Below are positions 27,702-36,127 of a stretch of DNA of 64,000 nucleotides, piece after piece. A program made the translations under genes and the position numbers. The DNA comes from Kushneria avicenniae (lineage in GTDB: Bacteria; Pseudomonadota; Gammaproteobacteria; Pseudomonadales; Halomonadaceae), in contig NZ_FOLY01000004.1 in NCBI RefSeq assembly GCF_900112585.1, forward strand, positions 372,001 to 436,000, given 5' to 3'. The notes under the pieces were generated by a model, which was not told the DNA's origin, ran no database searches, and saw nothing but the letters and a program-made list of their open reading frames with translations. Position 1 is the first letter of the stretch, and each line of letters opens with the position of its first letter.

Positions 27702-29171
27702 TCAGGACTTGTCGGCGCTCTTGGAAGAGACGCCGCCCTCAAGGTCGTCCTGGAGCTGCATCAGGGTTACCTCGCCCGGGGTAATCGAGGTGTTGTTGCC
27801 GGGGTGAAGATGATGGCCCTGGGTCAGCGGCGTCAGGCTACCCTCGACCAGCGGCACCCGCTGCCCGGTGGGCGGCGCCGGCCGCATCCGCGGCGCGACG
27901 CGTTTCGAGCCGCCAAACACACGGCGCAGCACCGTGCCGCGGTGACACAGCAGATTCCACTCCGCCTCCAGGCGCGCCCGCGCCTGCTCCCAGGTGGTCT
28001 GATTGTTGCCCAGCGATGACGCCTTGTTCCGATGGGCCGTCAAAAGCCGTTCATAGACGGCCAGACACTGATCGGCACATTTGCAGGTATCAAAACCCGC
28101 CGCCGTGGCCATCGCGCCTTCGCGCAGGCTCTGACAGCGCTGCGGATCTGACAGGCTGCCCAGGGCTCTGGCAAAGGCCTGCTCGTCCTGCTCCGGTAGT
28201 AAAAGGCCGTTGCGCTCATGAGAGAGCACCTCGCGCACGCCGGTGGCGTCCAGCGCCACCACCGGCAGCCCGGCAGCCATCGCCTCGACCACCACCATAC
28301 CCTGGGTTTCGCTGAAAGAGGCAAAGGCGAAGCTGTCCATCGCGTGGTACGCATCGATCAGTGCCTGTGCCTTGAGCACGCCGGTCAGGTGCACCCGCTC
28401 CCCCACGCCCATCTGATGCGCCTGCGTCAGGATGGCATCACGCTCATCGCCGTCACCGACCACCATGAAGTGCATCTCCGGATGCTCGCTCAGTGCCCGG
28501 CAGACGCTGCGGGTCAGAAACGGCAGGTTTTTCTCCTGCGCCAGCCGTCCAACATGACCGACCACGTGAGCCTGCTCATCGATGCCGAAATGCGCGCGCC
28601 AGTACTCGCGGTTGCCTTCGGCGAAGCGCTCGATGTCCACACCGCTGGGCACCACTTCCAGCTCGGCACGCACGCCGCGCTCGCGCAAAATGGTGCGGAT
28701 GCTCTCGCTGGGCGCGATTACGGTGTCGCAGAGTTCGGAGTAGCCGTTGGACAGCGCCAGCGCAAAGCGCTGCATGACCGGCGAGTTGCCCGGCACGTAA
28801 TGGGTATAGTGCTCATAGAGCGTGTGATGGGTGAACACCAGCGGCAGGCCGCGCCCCTGTGCCACGCGCACCGCCGTATCTCCCAGCAGAAAGGGATGAT
28901 TGGAGTGCACGATATCGGGGGCAAAGGCCCGGATGGCCTCGTCAAGCGAGCCGGGCATGGTGACCGGCAGGGAAAAGTCGCTGCCGTTGAAACGCTGCAT
29001 GGCAGGCACGCGGATGACATCGGTCTCCGTTTCGGGCTGACCGTCCAGCGTGGGCGCCACCACCAGCACGCGGTGACCGGCGGCCCTGAAACATTCGACG
29101 AATCGCTGCACGGATTCGCTGACCCCCCCCACGATGGGGCTATAGGTGTTGGTGAACATCAAAATGTTCAA
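27702..29171 (-). CDS. GT4 family (GT-B fold) glycosyltransferase
   Basis: A 489-residue group 1 glycosyltransferase. The N-terminal domain starts NILMFTNTYSP followed by the P-x-V-G-G-V acceptor-site loop, and the C-terminal domain has VVGHVGRLAQEKNLP and the E-x7-E nucleotide-sugar motif (SETQGMVVVEAMAAGLP). A TTG start at 29171 is chosen because AGGAGG sits 6 bases upstream; ATG 29159 is the alternative. It resembles GDP-mannose-dependent mannosyltransferases acting on glycolipids. The last 110 residues are a basic tail outside the family core. Codons 14-17 contain a G8 run (29123-29130). Confidence 0.85.
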   Translation of the reverse strand: MNILMFTNTYSPIVGGVSESVQRFVECFRAAGHRVLVVAPTLDGQPETETDVIRVPAMQRFNGSDFSLPVTMPGSLDEAIRAFAPDIVHSNHPFLLGDTAVRVAQGRGLPLVFTHHTLYEHYTHYVPGNSPVMQRFALALSNGYSELCDTVIAPSESIRTILRERGVRAELEVVPSGVDIERFAEGNREYWRAHFGIDEQAHVVGHVGRLAQEKNLPFLTRSVCRALSEHPEMHFMVVGDGDERDAILTQAHQMGVGERVHLTGVLKAQALIDAYHAMDSFAFASFSETQGMVVVEAMAAGLPVVALDATGVREVLSHERNGLLLPEQDEQAFARALGSLSDPQRCQSLREGAMATAAGFDTCKCADQCLAVYERLLTAHRNKASSLGNNQTTWEQARARLEAEWNLLCHRGTVLRRVFGGSKRVAPRMRPAPPTGQRVPLVEGSLTPLTQGHHLHPGNNTSITPGEVTLMQLQDDLEGGVSSKSADKS

Positions 29172-29363
29172 GCCATTCCTCCTGATGCTGGCCTCATGGG
29201 CTGATGACAGCACCTGACAAACCTGATTGCGCAAACATGTCGAAGGCCTCGACACCATGCGCGCATTATAGCCGACGAAGTCTATCAGAGCTGCGCGGTA
29301 CCAGGCATTCCGATGCCACGGGAACTACACTGCAGGCGGCATCACAATATATGAATAACGCTT

Positions 29364-29376
29364 TGTCTCCGAGACA
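29364..29376. promoter_or_regulatory. inverted repeat ahead of the hemerythrin gene
   Basis: TGTCTC-C-GAGACA is a perfect 6-base inverted repeat around one central base, 70 bases before the hemerythrin ATG and just after an AT-rich AATATATGAATAA stretch that may hold the -10 box. Possible operator. Confidence 0.3.
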
Positions 29377-29445
29377 GGATGCCCGGCCACCTGACGGCCA
29401 CAATATCGACCATGAAAGCCGACCGCTCGATGAAGGAGTACGCCC

Positions 29446-29886
29446 ATGAGTACCATTTTTGAAGAGATCCGCAAGGACCATGACACCCAGCGCACGCTCC
29501 TGGACCTGCTGGTCAAGACCCACGGTGACAGTGACGGACGCGAAGAGCTTTTTCAACGCGTCAAGGCGGCCCTCAAGACCCATGAAACCGCCGAGGAACG
29601 TTATTTCTATCGCCCGCTGATGGCCTATGACAACGGGGTCGGTAAATCCCGTCACGGTATCGCCGAACATCATGAGATGGATGAAGTCATCGAGCAGATG
29701 GAAAGCACGGATTTCAGCTCACCTGCCTGGCTTGGCTACGCCAAAAAGCTACAGGACATGGCACTGCACCATTTCGAGGATGAGGAGCAGCAGTTTTTCA
29801 TCTCGGCCGGCCAGAAATTTGAAGACGATGAGAAAACGCGTCTGGGGCAGGAATATCGCAGCGAGATGGAGCGTCTGAACAACTGA
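29446..29886 (+). CDS. hemerythrin HHE-domain protein
   Basis: A 146-residue four-helix protein with the ligands of a di-iron hemerythrin-like site: His12 (RKDHDTQR), His46 and Glu50 (KTHETAEE), His75/His76 with Glu77 (EHHEMDE) and His109 with Glu113 (HHFEDEEQ). Such proteins bind O2 or NO, or protect against oxidative damage; the role here is not defined. Start supported by AAGGAG upstream. Monocistronic. Confidence 0.88.
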   Translation: MSTIFEEIRKDHDTQRTLLDLLVKTHGDSDGREELFQRVKAALKTHETAEERYFYRPLMAYDNGVGKSRHGIAEHHEMDEVIEQMESTDFSSPAWLGYAKKLQDMALHHFEDEEQQFFISAGQKFEDDEKTRLGQEYRSEMERLNN

Positions 29887-29893
29887 TTTCGTT

Positions 29894-29920
29894 GGGTGCC
29901 CGCAACCGTTGGCACCCGTT
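29894..29920. terminator. hairpin between the hemerythrin gene and the convergent LysR gene
   Basis: GGGTGCC (29894-29900) and GGCACCC (29911-29917) form a 7-bp stem with a 10-base loop, followed by GTTTC. A moderate terminator candidate. Confidence 0.5.
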
Positions 29921-29938
29921 TCAACGCCCGGTCGAATG

Positions 29939-30844
29939 TCACGGTAGCGGCAGCAGCCGCTCGGCAAGACCTTCTGTCATGGCATCGATGAACCGGGCAA
30001 TCCGTTCCGGAACAAAACGCTGCTGACGATGTACCGCCATGAAATCCATCCGCGGCGTCTCGAAATCAGACAACAGCGGGACGAGCCGGCCCAGCGCCAG
30101 CGGTTGTTGTACCTGCCACCATGAGCGATAAATAATACCGTGTCCGGCCATGGCCCAGCGGGTCACACTCTCCCCGTCGTTGCTGCTCATCGTCCCGCTG
30201 ACCCGCACTCTTCTTTCCTGCCCGTCCTTTATAAAGCGCCAGTCATCAAAGCCTGCATCACGCTCGCGCACCAGCAGACAGTTGTGACGGGCAAGCGCCT
30301 CCGGCGTGACCGGGCGACCAGCGCGCGCCAGATAGTCAGGTGAGGCACAGGCGATGCGGCGACTGGCCAACAGCCGCCGGGCCCGTAGCCGGGAATCCGG
30401 TGCGGGGCCCACAATGATGCCGATATCCAGATCATGCGCCAGCAGGTCACGCGGATAGTCACTCAAATCCAGCAGCACCTCGACACCTGGATGCTCGCAG
30501 GTGAACTGCTCGATCAACGGCGCCACATGAGCACGACCGAACCCGAAGGTCGCGTTGACTCGCAGCGGCCCGGACAGTGCACGGTGCTGGTCCCCCAGCG
30601 AGCTTTCCAGTTCATCGAGTTCCTGAAGCAGTGAAGCGCCGCGCTGCAGATACTGCTCACCCTCACCGGTCAGCGCCAGGCGCCGAGTGGTTCGTCGCAT
30701 CAGCTGTACCCCCAGACGCTTTTCCAGCTGGCTCAACCGCTTGCTGACCGCCGACAGCGACAGCCCCAGTGCCTGCGCCGCCTGCGTCATCGACTCGTGT
30801 CGGGCCAGCACCTGAAAAAAGTGCAGATCGCTGATGGCCTTCAT
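29939..30844 (-). CDS. LysR family regulator, DmlR-like
   Basis: A 301-residue LysR protein with helix-turn-helix AAQALGLSLSAVSKRLSQLEKRLG (residues about 22-45) and an effector domain beginning GPLRVNATFGFGRAHVAPLI. The FGFGR..HVAP stretch and its position, divergent from a D-malate/tartrate dehydrogenase gene, recall E. coli DmlR, the activator of dmlA for growth on D-malate. Here the hydrolase gene is interposed. Probable effector: a hydroxy or halo acid handled by the two downstream enzymes (inference). Confidence 0.85.
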   Translation of the reverse strand: MKAISDLHFFQVLARHESMTQAAQALGLSLSAVSKRLSQLEKRLGVQLMRRTTRRLALTGEGEQYLQRGASLLQELDELESSLGDQHRALSGPLRVNATFGFGRAHVAPLIEQFTCEHPGVEVLLDLSDYPRDLLAHDLDIGIIVGPAPDSRLRARRLLASRRIACASPDYLARAGRPVTPEALARHNCLLVRERDAGFDDWRFIKDGQERRVRVSGTMSSNDGESVTRWAMAGHGIIYRSWWQVQQPLALGRLVPLLSDFETPRMDFMAVHRQQRFVPERIARFIDAMTEGLAERLLPLP

Positions 30845-30877
30845 GGCGGCTCCCCATCGACTGTTGAACCAGATTCA

Positions 30878-30905
30878 ATAATCAATTGCCTGATGATCTG
30901 ATTAT
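30878..30905. promoter_or_regulatory. LysR-type binding site candidate in the divergent promoter region
   Basis: ATAATCA (30878-30884) and TGATTAT (30899-30905) are perfect inverted repeats separated by 14 bases. Inside, ATCA (30881-30884) and TGAT (30891-30894) form a second, tighter repeat of LysR-box style. It lies between the DmlR-like gene and the hydrolase gene. Confidence 0.45.
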
Positions 30906-30962
30906 AAACGCCGACAAATCCTCTAGAGTACTGACAGGCGTTCACCACCGCAGGTACCTGTC

Positions 30963-31886
30963 ATGCTAGAGATGTTCAAGACCTTTGATCTGAACGTGAA
31001 CGGCGTCACCCTGCACGGCCGTGCCGGAGGCGAGGGGCCACCCCTTCTGTTGCTGCACGGCCATCCGCAGACGCACGTCATCTGGCATCGGATCGCGCCC
31101 GCGCTGAAGGCGTACTTTCATATCGTCATGGTGGATCTGCGCGGCTACGGTCACTCATCGAAACCACCGGGCGATGCCGAACACGTGACCTACAGCAAGC
31201 GTGTCATGGCACAGGATCTGGTCGCGCTGATGTCTGTACACGGGTTTGAACGCTTTTCGATACTGGCCCACGATCGCGGTGCCCGCGTGGCACATCGACT
31301 CTGTCTGGATCATCCCCGATGCGTCGAGCGCGCCATGTTTCTCGACATTGCCCCGACGCTTGATATGTACGAGCGCACCGATCGCGCCTTCGCCAGCGCC
31401 TATTTCCACTGGTTCATGCTGATTCAGCCCGCTCCGCTGCCCGAAAGGCTGATCGAGGCCGACCCGCGTGCCTGGATCGACGGCGTGATGGGCAACCGCC
31501 ACGCCGGACTCGCACCGTTTTCCGACGAGGCGCTCAAGGCCTATCGAGAGGCGATGGCGCTGCCGGGCACGGCGCACGCCATGTGCGAAGACTACCGCGC
31601 CGCCAGCACCATCGACCTGGAACATGACCGGCTCGATCGTCATCAGAACCGGCACATCCAGTGCCCGCTCAGAGTGCTGTGGGGTGAGCACGGCGTGATC
31701 GAAAAGCTGTTTGATCCCATGGCGCTGTGGCAGACCTGTGCTCTTGAGGCCAGCGGGCGAGCCCTGCCCTGCGGTCACTATCTGCCCGAAGAGTGTCCCG
31801 ACGAGGTCATCGACGAGGCGCTGAGCTTTTTTAACGCCTCTGGTTTTAATGCTTCTGGTTTTAACGCTTCCGGGGGCGCTGCCTGA
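30963..31886 (+). CDS. alpha/beta hydrolase, haloacetate dehalogenase-like
   Basis: A 307-residue alpha/beta hydrolase closely resembling fluoroacetate dehalogenases (DehH1 type). The nucleophile is Asp104 in HDRGAR, with Arg105 and Arg108 that bind the substrate carboxylate. His149-Trp150 (FHWFMLIQPAP) correspond to the halide-binding pair, and a catalytic His lies in CGHYLPE near residue 272. It would hydrolyse a carbon-halogen bond of a small halo acid, giving a hydroxy acid. An internal ATG three codons later is an alternative start. The C-terminus ends in a repeated NASGF motif encoded by 15-base tandem repeats. The D-malate dehydrogenase gene follows after 34 bases. Confidence 0.85.
   Translation: MLEMFKTFDLNVNGVTLHGRAGGEGPPLLLLHGHPQTHVIWHRIAPALKAYFHIVMVDLRGYGHSSKPPGDAEHVTYSKRVMAQDLVALMSVHGFERFSILAHDRGARVAHRLCLDHPRCVERAMFLDIAPTLDMYERTDRAFASAYFHWFMLIQPAPLPERLIEADPRAWIDGVMGNRHAGLAPFSDEALKAYREAMALPGTAHAMCEDYRAASTIDLEHDRLDRHQNRHIQCPLRVLWGEHGVIEKLFDPMALWQTCALEASGRALPCGHYLPEECPDEVIDEALSFFNASGFNASGFNASGGAA
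31833..31874 (+). repeat. 15-base tandem repeat at the hydrolase C-terminus
   Basis: AACGCCTCTGGTTTT (31833-31847) is followed by AATGCTTCTGGTTTT (31848-31862) and a partial third copy AACGCTTCCGGG. In frame it encodes NASGF-NASGF-NASG. Confidence 0.9.
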
Positions 31887-31920
31887 TCCTTCTCTATCCA
31901 ATGCTTGCAAGGAGAGATTC

Positions 31921-33000
31921 ATGAGCCACAACATTGCGGTCATTCCCGGCGACGGTATCGGGATCGAGGTCATGCCCGAAGGCGTGCGCGCACTGGAAGC
32001 GGCGGCACACCGCTTCAATCTGGATCTGAACTTTACCGAGTTCGATTTTGCCAGCTGCGACTACCATGAGCGCCACGGCAAAATGATGCCAGATGATTGG
32101 CGTGACCAGCTTGGCAGTATGGACGCCATCTTCTTTGGGGCCGTTGGCATGCCCGAGCGCGTGCCGGATCACATCTCCCTGTGGGGCTCGCTGCTGCAGT
32201 TTCGCCGCGCCTTTGATCAATACGTCAATCTGCGCCCCTGCAAACTGATGCCCGGCATCAAGAGCCCGCTGGCTGGCCGCGCCCCCGGCGATATCGATTT
32301 CTACGTAGTACGTGAAAATACCGAAGGCGAATATTCCAGCGTCGGCGGCAAAATGTTTGAAGGCACCGACCGCGAGGTCGTGATTCAGGACACGGTCATG
32401 ACCCGTACCGGCATTGATCGCGTATTGAAGTTCGCCTTTGAGCTGGCCGGAACCCGCCCCCGTAAAAAGCTGACCTCTGCGACCAAATCCAACGGCATCT
32501 CGATCACCATGCCCTACTGGGATGAACGCGTGGCAGAAATGGCCAAAAGCTACCCGGACATCAGCGTCGACAAGTTCCATATCGATATCCTGACCGCCAA
32601 CTTTGTGCTGCACCCGGACTGGTTCGACGTGGTTGTGGCCAGTAACCTCTTCGGTGACATTCTCTCCGATCTGGGCCCGGCCTGTACCGGTACCATCGGC
32701 GTGGCACCGTCGGCCAACATCAATCCTGAAGGTCACTTCCCGAGTCTTTTCGAACCGGTCCACGGCAGCGCCCCGGACATCTTTGGCAAGGGGATTGCCA
32801 ATCCGATCGGCCAGATCTGGTCGGCGGCGATGATGCTGGAGCATCTGGGGCACGCTGACGCCGGCAAGGCGGTGGTGGACGCCATCGAGCGCGTGCTGGC
32901 CGCAGGCCCGGGGGATGCGCCGCTGACGCCGGATCTGGGCGGCAGGGGATCTACCGGCGAGCTGGGCGAGACCATCGCCGAGGCAATCAAAAACGGCTGA
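31921..33000 (+). CDS. dmlA: D-malate/tartrate dehydrogenase (decarboxylating)
   Basis: A 359-residue member of the isocitrate/isopropylmalate dehydrogenase family, of the tartrate dehydrogenase/D-malate dehydrogenase branch (TtuC/DmlA). It begins with HNIAVIPGDGIGIEVMPEGV, has VVRENTEGEYSSVGG and the Mg2+/substrate segment SNLFGDILSDLGPACTGTIGVAPSANI. It oxidises and decarboxylates D-malate to pyruvate and CO2 with NAD+, and relatives also use L-tartrate or isopropylmalate. The ATG at 31921 follows AAGGAGAGATTC. Cotranscribed with the dehalogenase-like hydrolase. Confidence 0.9.
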   Translation: MSHNIAVIPGDGIGIEVMPEGVRALEAAAHRFNLDLNFTEFDFASCDYHERHGKMMPDDWRDQLGSMDAIFFGAVGMPERVPDHISLWGSLLQFRRAFDQYVNLRPCKLMPGIKSPLAGRAPGDIDFYVVRENTEGEYSSVGGKMFEGTDREVVIQDTVMTRTGIDRVLKFAFELAGTRPRKKLTSATKSNGISITMPYWDERVAEMAKSYPDISVDKFHIDILTANFVLHPDWFDVVVASNLFGDILSDLGPACTGTIGVAPSANINPEGHFPSLFEPVHGSAPDIFGKGIANPIGQIWSAAMMLEHLGHADAGKAVVDAIERVLAAGPGDAPLTPDLGGRGSTGELGETIAEAIKNG

Positions 33001-33021
33001 CCGCCATTCATTACAGCCATG

Positions 33022-33081
33022 ACCGCGACGGCCATCATGGTCGCCATCAAAACTGCGACAACCATCATGGTCGCCATTAAA
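33022..33081 (+). repeat. 30-base tandem duplication after dmlA
   Basis: Two adjacent 30-base copies (33022-33051 and 33052-33081) differ at only four positions, all C/T or G/A changes, and share ATCATGGTCGCCAT. They lie between the dmlA stop and its terminator. In frame with the ATG at 33019 they read TATAIMVAIK-TATTIMVAIK, but no ribosome-binding site is visible. Confidence 0.85.
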
Positions 33082-33117
33082 AAAGGGCCGCATCACGACA
33101 GTGATACGGCCCCTTTT
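33079..33117. terminator. terminator between dmlA and the chemoreceptor gene
   Basis: GGGCCG and ATCAC arms (33085-33096) pair with GTGAT and CGGCCC (33101-33112), with one unpaired base on each side, around a GACA loop. The stem is flanked by A6 on the left and TTTT on the right, so it can work in both directions. Confidence 0.8.
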
Positions 33118-33138
33118 CCATCAGGCACAGGCTCTGGT

Positions 33139-34782
33139 TCAGATCCTGAAGCGGTCCACCGATTGATACAGGCGACCGGACTGCTCTTCCAGCGAAGACG
33201 CCGCGGCCGCGGCCTCCTCGACCAGAGCGGCGTTCTGCTGAGTCACCTGATCCATCTGGCTGACGGCCTGATTGACCTGCTCGATACCGCTGGTCTGCTC
33301 CTTCGAGGCGGCCGCAATCTCGGCCATTAGATCATTGACCCGACGCGAGCTCTGCGTGATGGTCGCCATGGTGGTATCGGCCTCGTCCACCAGCGTGGTA
33401 CCGCTGGCCACCTGAGACACCGAACGTTCGATCAGCGCCTTGATGTCGCTGGCCGCGGTAGCCGAGCGGCTGGCCAGCTGGCGCACCTCACCGGCGACCA
33501 CTGCAAAGCCGCGACCCTGCTCACCGGCCCGGGCTGCCTCGACGGCGGCGTTGAGGGCGAGCAGGTTGGTCTGAAAGGCGATGCTGTCGATCATGGTGAT
33601 GATTTCACTGATCTTGCTCGAACTTTCGCGAATCTCGCCCATGGTCGCCACGACCCGCTGGATAACCTCGCGACCGTTATCCATCTCGCTGGAGGCGCTC
33701 TGTGACAGCCGGGTCGCCTGGGCGGCGTTGTCAGCATTCTGGCGCACGGTAGCGGTCAGCTCTTCCATGCTGGCGGCAGTTTCTTCCAGCGAGGCAGCCT
33801 GCTGCTCGGTGCGTGATGACAGATCATTGTTGCCGGCGGCAATTTCACGGGCGCCTACATCGATGGACTCGCTGGCCTGACGAATGCTGGCAATGGTGCC
33901 GGCAAGCTCCGCGCGCATGTGTTCGATGTGATACAAAAGACTGGTCCGGTCGCCCTCTTTCAGCGCCAGGGATGTGCCCAGGCGACCGTCGGCGATTTCG
34001 CGTACACGCTCGATGGCATAGGCAGGCTCACCGCCCAGACCGCGATAGATGTTGCGGGTCAACAGCACAAACGCCACGGTCAGCGCAGCGCCCACCAGCG
34101 CCAGCAGTCCAACGTACTGCAACAGCTTGGCCATGAAGGCATGCTGAATATCGTCGGTATACACCCCGGCGGCCAGGTTGATCTGCCAGGGCGCAAAGCG
34201 CTCGACGTAGCCCAGCTTGGGCAATAGCTCTTCACCGGTGGCATTGCGAGAGTCGTAATCGACGAATCCGCTGCCAGTAGCCAGCGCCTTTTTCAAAAGC
34301 TCTGCGTACACGGCCACGCCATTGGGGTCCGTATAGGTCGACATATCTGCACCCTGCTCGCGACGCGGGTGATACAGCACGCGCGCGCTGTCATCAAAGG
34401 CAAAGATATAGTTTTGGCGGTCATCGCCGAAATGCAGTCCGCTCAGTGCATCCACTGCTCGACGACGCGCTTCATCCATGGTGAACTCGCCGGCACCGGC
34501 GCGCTCGTAATAACGCTCGAACAGCGTGTGGGCCACACCCACGGTGGCCTTGAGACTGCGCTCGCGCTCTTCAAACATCATGCCACGCGCATTCCATGCC
34601 ATGCTGGTCACCAGAATCAGCATGCCGACCCACATCAGGGCCAGAATGGCGAACATTTTCTTTTTCAGCGTCCACTGGCCCAGGCTGAATCCGGCACGAC
34701 GGCGCGACATTGCTTTCGAGCCATGATAAGGGGCCGTAGGTTCCCCCGCTGTCATCTCCGCCCACCCAACCTGCGACGTCAT
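33139..34782 (-). CDS. methyl-accepting chemotaxis protein with a single Cache domain
   Basis: A 547-residue chemoreceptor. TM1 is at about residues 42-62, a periplasmic small Cache-2-like sensor ([19 protein letters not shown] ... [15 protein letters not shown] ... GSGFVDY) runs to about 210, TM2 is at about 214-238, and a HAMP linker is followed by the long signalling coiled coil with tip [37 protein letters not shown]. Ligand unknown; related sCache sensors bind small organic acids. The start at 34782 has GGAGAG 8 bases upstream and adds a 40-residue cytoplasmic extension, whereas ATG 34710 lacks a site. There is no C-terminal CheR/CheB pentapeptide. Confidence 0.92.
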   Translation of the reverse strand: MTSQVGWAEMTAGEPTAPYHGSKAMSRRRAGFSLGQWTLKKKMFAILALMWVGMLILVTSMAWNARGMMFEERERSLKATVGVAHTLFERYYERAGAGEFTMDEARRRAVDALSGLHFGDDRQNYIFAFDDSARVLYHPRREQGADMSTYTDPNGVAVYAELLKKALATGSGFVDYDSRNATGEELLPKLGYVERFAPWQINLAAGVYTDDIQHAFMAKLLQYVGLLALVGAALTVAFVLLTRNIYRGLGGEPAYAIERVREIADGRLGTSLALKEGDRTSLLYHIEHMRAELAGTIASIRQASESIDVGAREIAAGNNDLSSRTEQQAASLEETAASMEELTATVRQNADNAAQATRLSQSASSEMDNGREVIQRVVATMGEIRESSSKISEIITMIDSIAFQTNLLALNAAVEAARAGEQGRGFAVVAGEVRQLASRSATAASDIKALIERSVSQVASGTTLVDEADTTMATITQSSRRVNDLMAEIAAASKEQTSGIEQVNQAVSQMDQVTQQNAALVEEAAAAASSLEEQSGRLYQSVDRFRI

Positions 34783-34919
34783 GCCTGTCTCTCCAAGGAT
34801 GTTGTATCCAGCGCCATTATGGCGTTACTGATACACATCATCGGCTGACAGGGGCTAGACTTGAGGCGACATGAACGCGATGAATCACTCCGAGCCGACG
34901 GCACCGACGGGAGCATGGC

Positions 34920-35459
34920 ATGCCTGACATGGCGGATTTAAAGGGATTACTGGGCAGTCTGGCGAGTGCCATGGGCGGCGAAACGGGCATCCCGACGGGG
35001 TGCCAGGCCGTGGAGGGCTTCGAGCTCGAGCGTTATCTGGGCCTGTGGTACGAGATCGCGCGACTGGATCACAGCTTCGAGCGGGGGCTCAGGAAGGTCA
35101 CGGCGCACTACGGGCTGCGCGATGATGAAGGCGTGGCGGTCACCAACCGTGGTTTCAACCCGGATGACAGCGAATGGGACGAGGCCAGGGGCAAGGCGTA
35201 TTTTGAAGAGGATCGCCGCACCGGGCGCTTTCGTGTCTCCTTTTTCGGACCCTTCTACGCCGGCTACAACATTCTCTGGCTCGATGACGACTACGAACAC
35301 GCCATTGTGGCCGGCCCCAACCATGGCTTTCTCTGGCTGCTGGCGCGCTCGCCGGACGTGGCGCCCGACATGTACGAGCACATGGTCATGCTGGCCCGCC
35401 AGAACGGCTTTGATACCGACGCCCTGATTCGCGTTTCACACGACGCACCCGAGGTTTGA
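34920..35459 (+). CDS. lipocalin family protein (Blc-like) without an evident signal peptide
   Basis: A 179-residue lipocalin. The N-terminal signature GLWYEIARLDHSFERGL (residues about 42-58), the Y-x-L-x-x-x-x-x-V-x-N-x-G strand pattern (YGLRDDEGVAVTNRGF) and DYEHAIVAGPNHGFLWLLARSP are like bacterial Blc, an outer-membrane lipocalin for fatty acids or lysophospholipids. Unlike Blc, the first 35 residues (MPDMADLKGLLGSLASAMGG) contain no lipobox or clear Sec signal, so the protein may be cytoplasmic. Divergent from the chemoreceptor gene. Confidence 0.87.
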   Translation: MPDMADLKGLLGSLASAMGGETGIPTGCQAVEGFELERYLGLWYEIARLDHSFERGLRKVTAHYGLRDDEGVAVTNRGFNPDDSEWDEARGKAYFEEDRRTGRFRVSFFGPFYAGYNILWLDDDYEHAIVAGPNHGFLWLLARSPDVAPDMYEHMVMLARQNGFDTDALIRVSHDAPEV

Positions 35460-35471
35460 ACCGATGCCGAC

Positions 35472-36050
35472 TCAGCGCGCAACGATACCGGCCCAATAGA
35501 CCCGCCGGATGCTGGCCAGTCGCTGATTGAACGTCACTCGATCGTAGAGAAAGCTTTCGCTGAAAAGGCCGTCGATGACGCAGTAGGTCATGCTGATAAA
35601 GTCGTTTTTTTCCAGATCATTGCGCAGTACGCCCTGCGCAATACCTTCCTGAAAGGCGCTTTCGAGTAGCGCATCAATGGCCGTCTCGCTGTCGCGACTG
35701 ATCTGTCTGAGCGGCTGTGACAGCGAAGGCGGCGGAAACAGCAGAAAACGCTTGTAAAACACCCCCCGACCCGAATCAAAGATGAAATCGCTGCAGGCCT
35801 GCAAGAGATTCTGAAGGCGCTGTTCGACGCCTGCCCCACCGGTAAGGCTGTGCTCGACCACCTCCAGCATCTCGGCCTCGACCTCCTCGACCAGGCCCAG
35901 AAAGAGCGCCTCCTTGCTGACAAAGTGGTTATACAGCGAGGGGGTGCGAATACCCACCTCCCGCGCAATGGCTGACAGCGGCGTGGCTTCATAGCCCTGC
36001 TCGGCAAACAGCCTGAGGCCCACCTCCCTGATGCGTGTCTCGGTACTCAT
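35472..36050 (-). CDS. TetR family transcriptional repressor
   Basis: A 192-residue TetR protein. The N-terminal helix-turn-helix (ATPLSAIAREVGIRTPSLYNHFVSKEALF, residues about 23-51) is followed by a helical ligand domain. It is divergent from the paired SMR exporter genes, with a palindrome in the 122-base gap. It most likely represses both itself and the exporter until a drug or cationic ligand binds. Confidence 0.88.
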   Translation of the reverse strand: MSTETRIREVGLRLFAEQGYEATPLSAIAREVGIRTPSLYNHFVSKEALFLGLVEEVEAEMLEVVEHSLTGGAGVEQRLQNLLQACSDFIFDSGRGVFYKRFLLFPPPSLSQPLRQISRDSETAIDALLESAFQEGIAQGVLRNDLEKNDFISMTYCVIDGLFSESFLYDRVTFNQRLASIRRVYWAGIVAR

Positions 36051-36113
36051 GGCCCTGTTCCTTGTCGAGGCAGTGATCGGACTTGCAGTAGTACATGAAC
36101 GGCCCTAGACTAA

Positions 36114-36127
36114 CTAACAATCGTTAG
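36114..36127. promoter_or_regulatory. predicted TetR operator of the SMR pair
   Basis: CTAACAATCGTTAG contains perfect 5-base arms CTAAC/GTTAG around AATC, in the intergenic region between the divergent tetR-type and SMR genes. Size and position are those of a TetR-family operator. Confidence 0.6.

Noticed and set aside
33022-33081. Possible CRISPR array
   Set aside because: The two 30-base copies are directly adjacent with no spacers and only two units; no cas genes are present.
31894-33096. 400-codon minus-strand open frame over dmlA
   Set aside because: Shadow of dmlA, whose family identity is clear; composition is typical of antisense frames.
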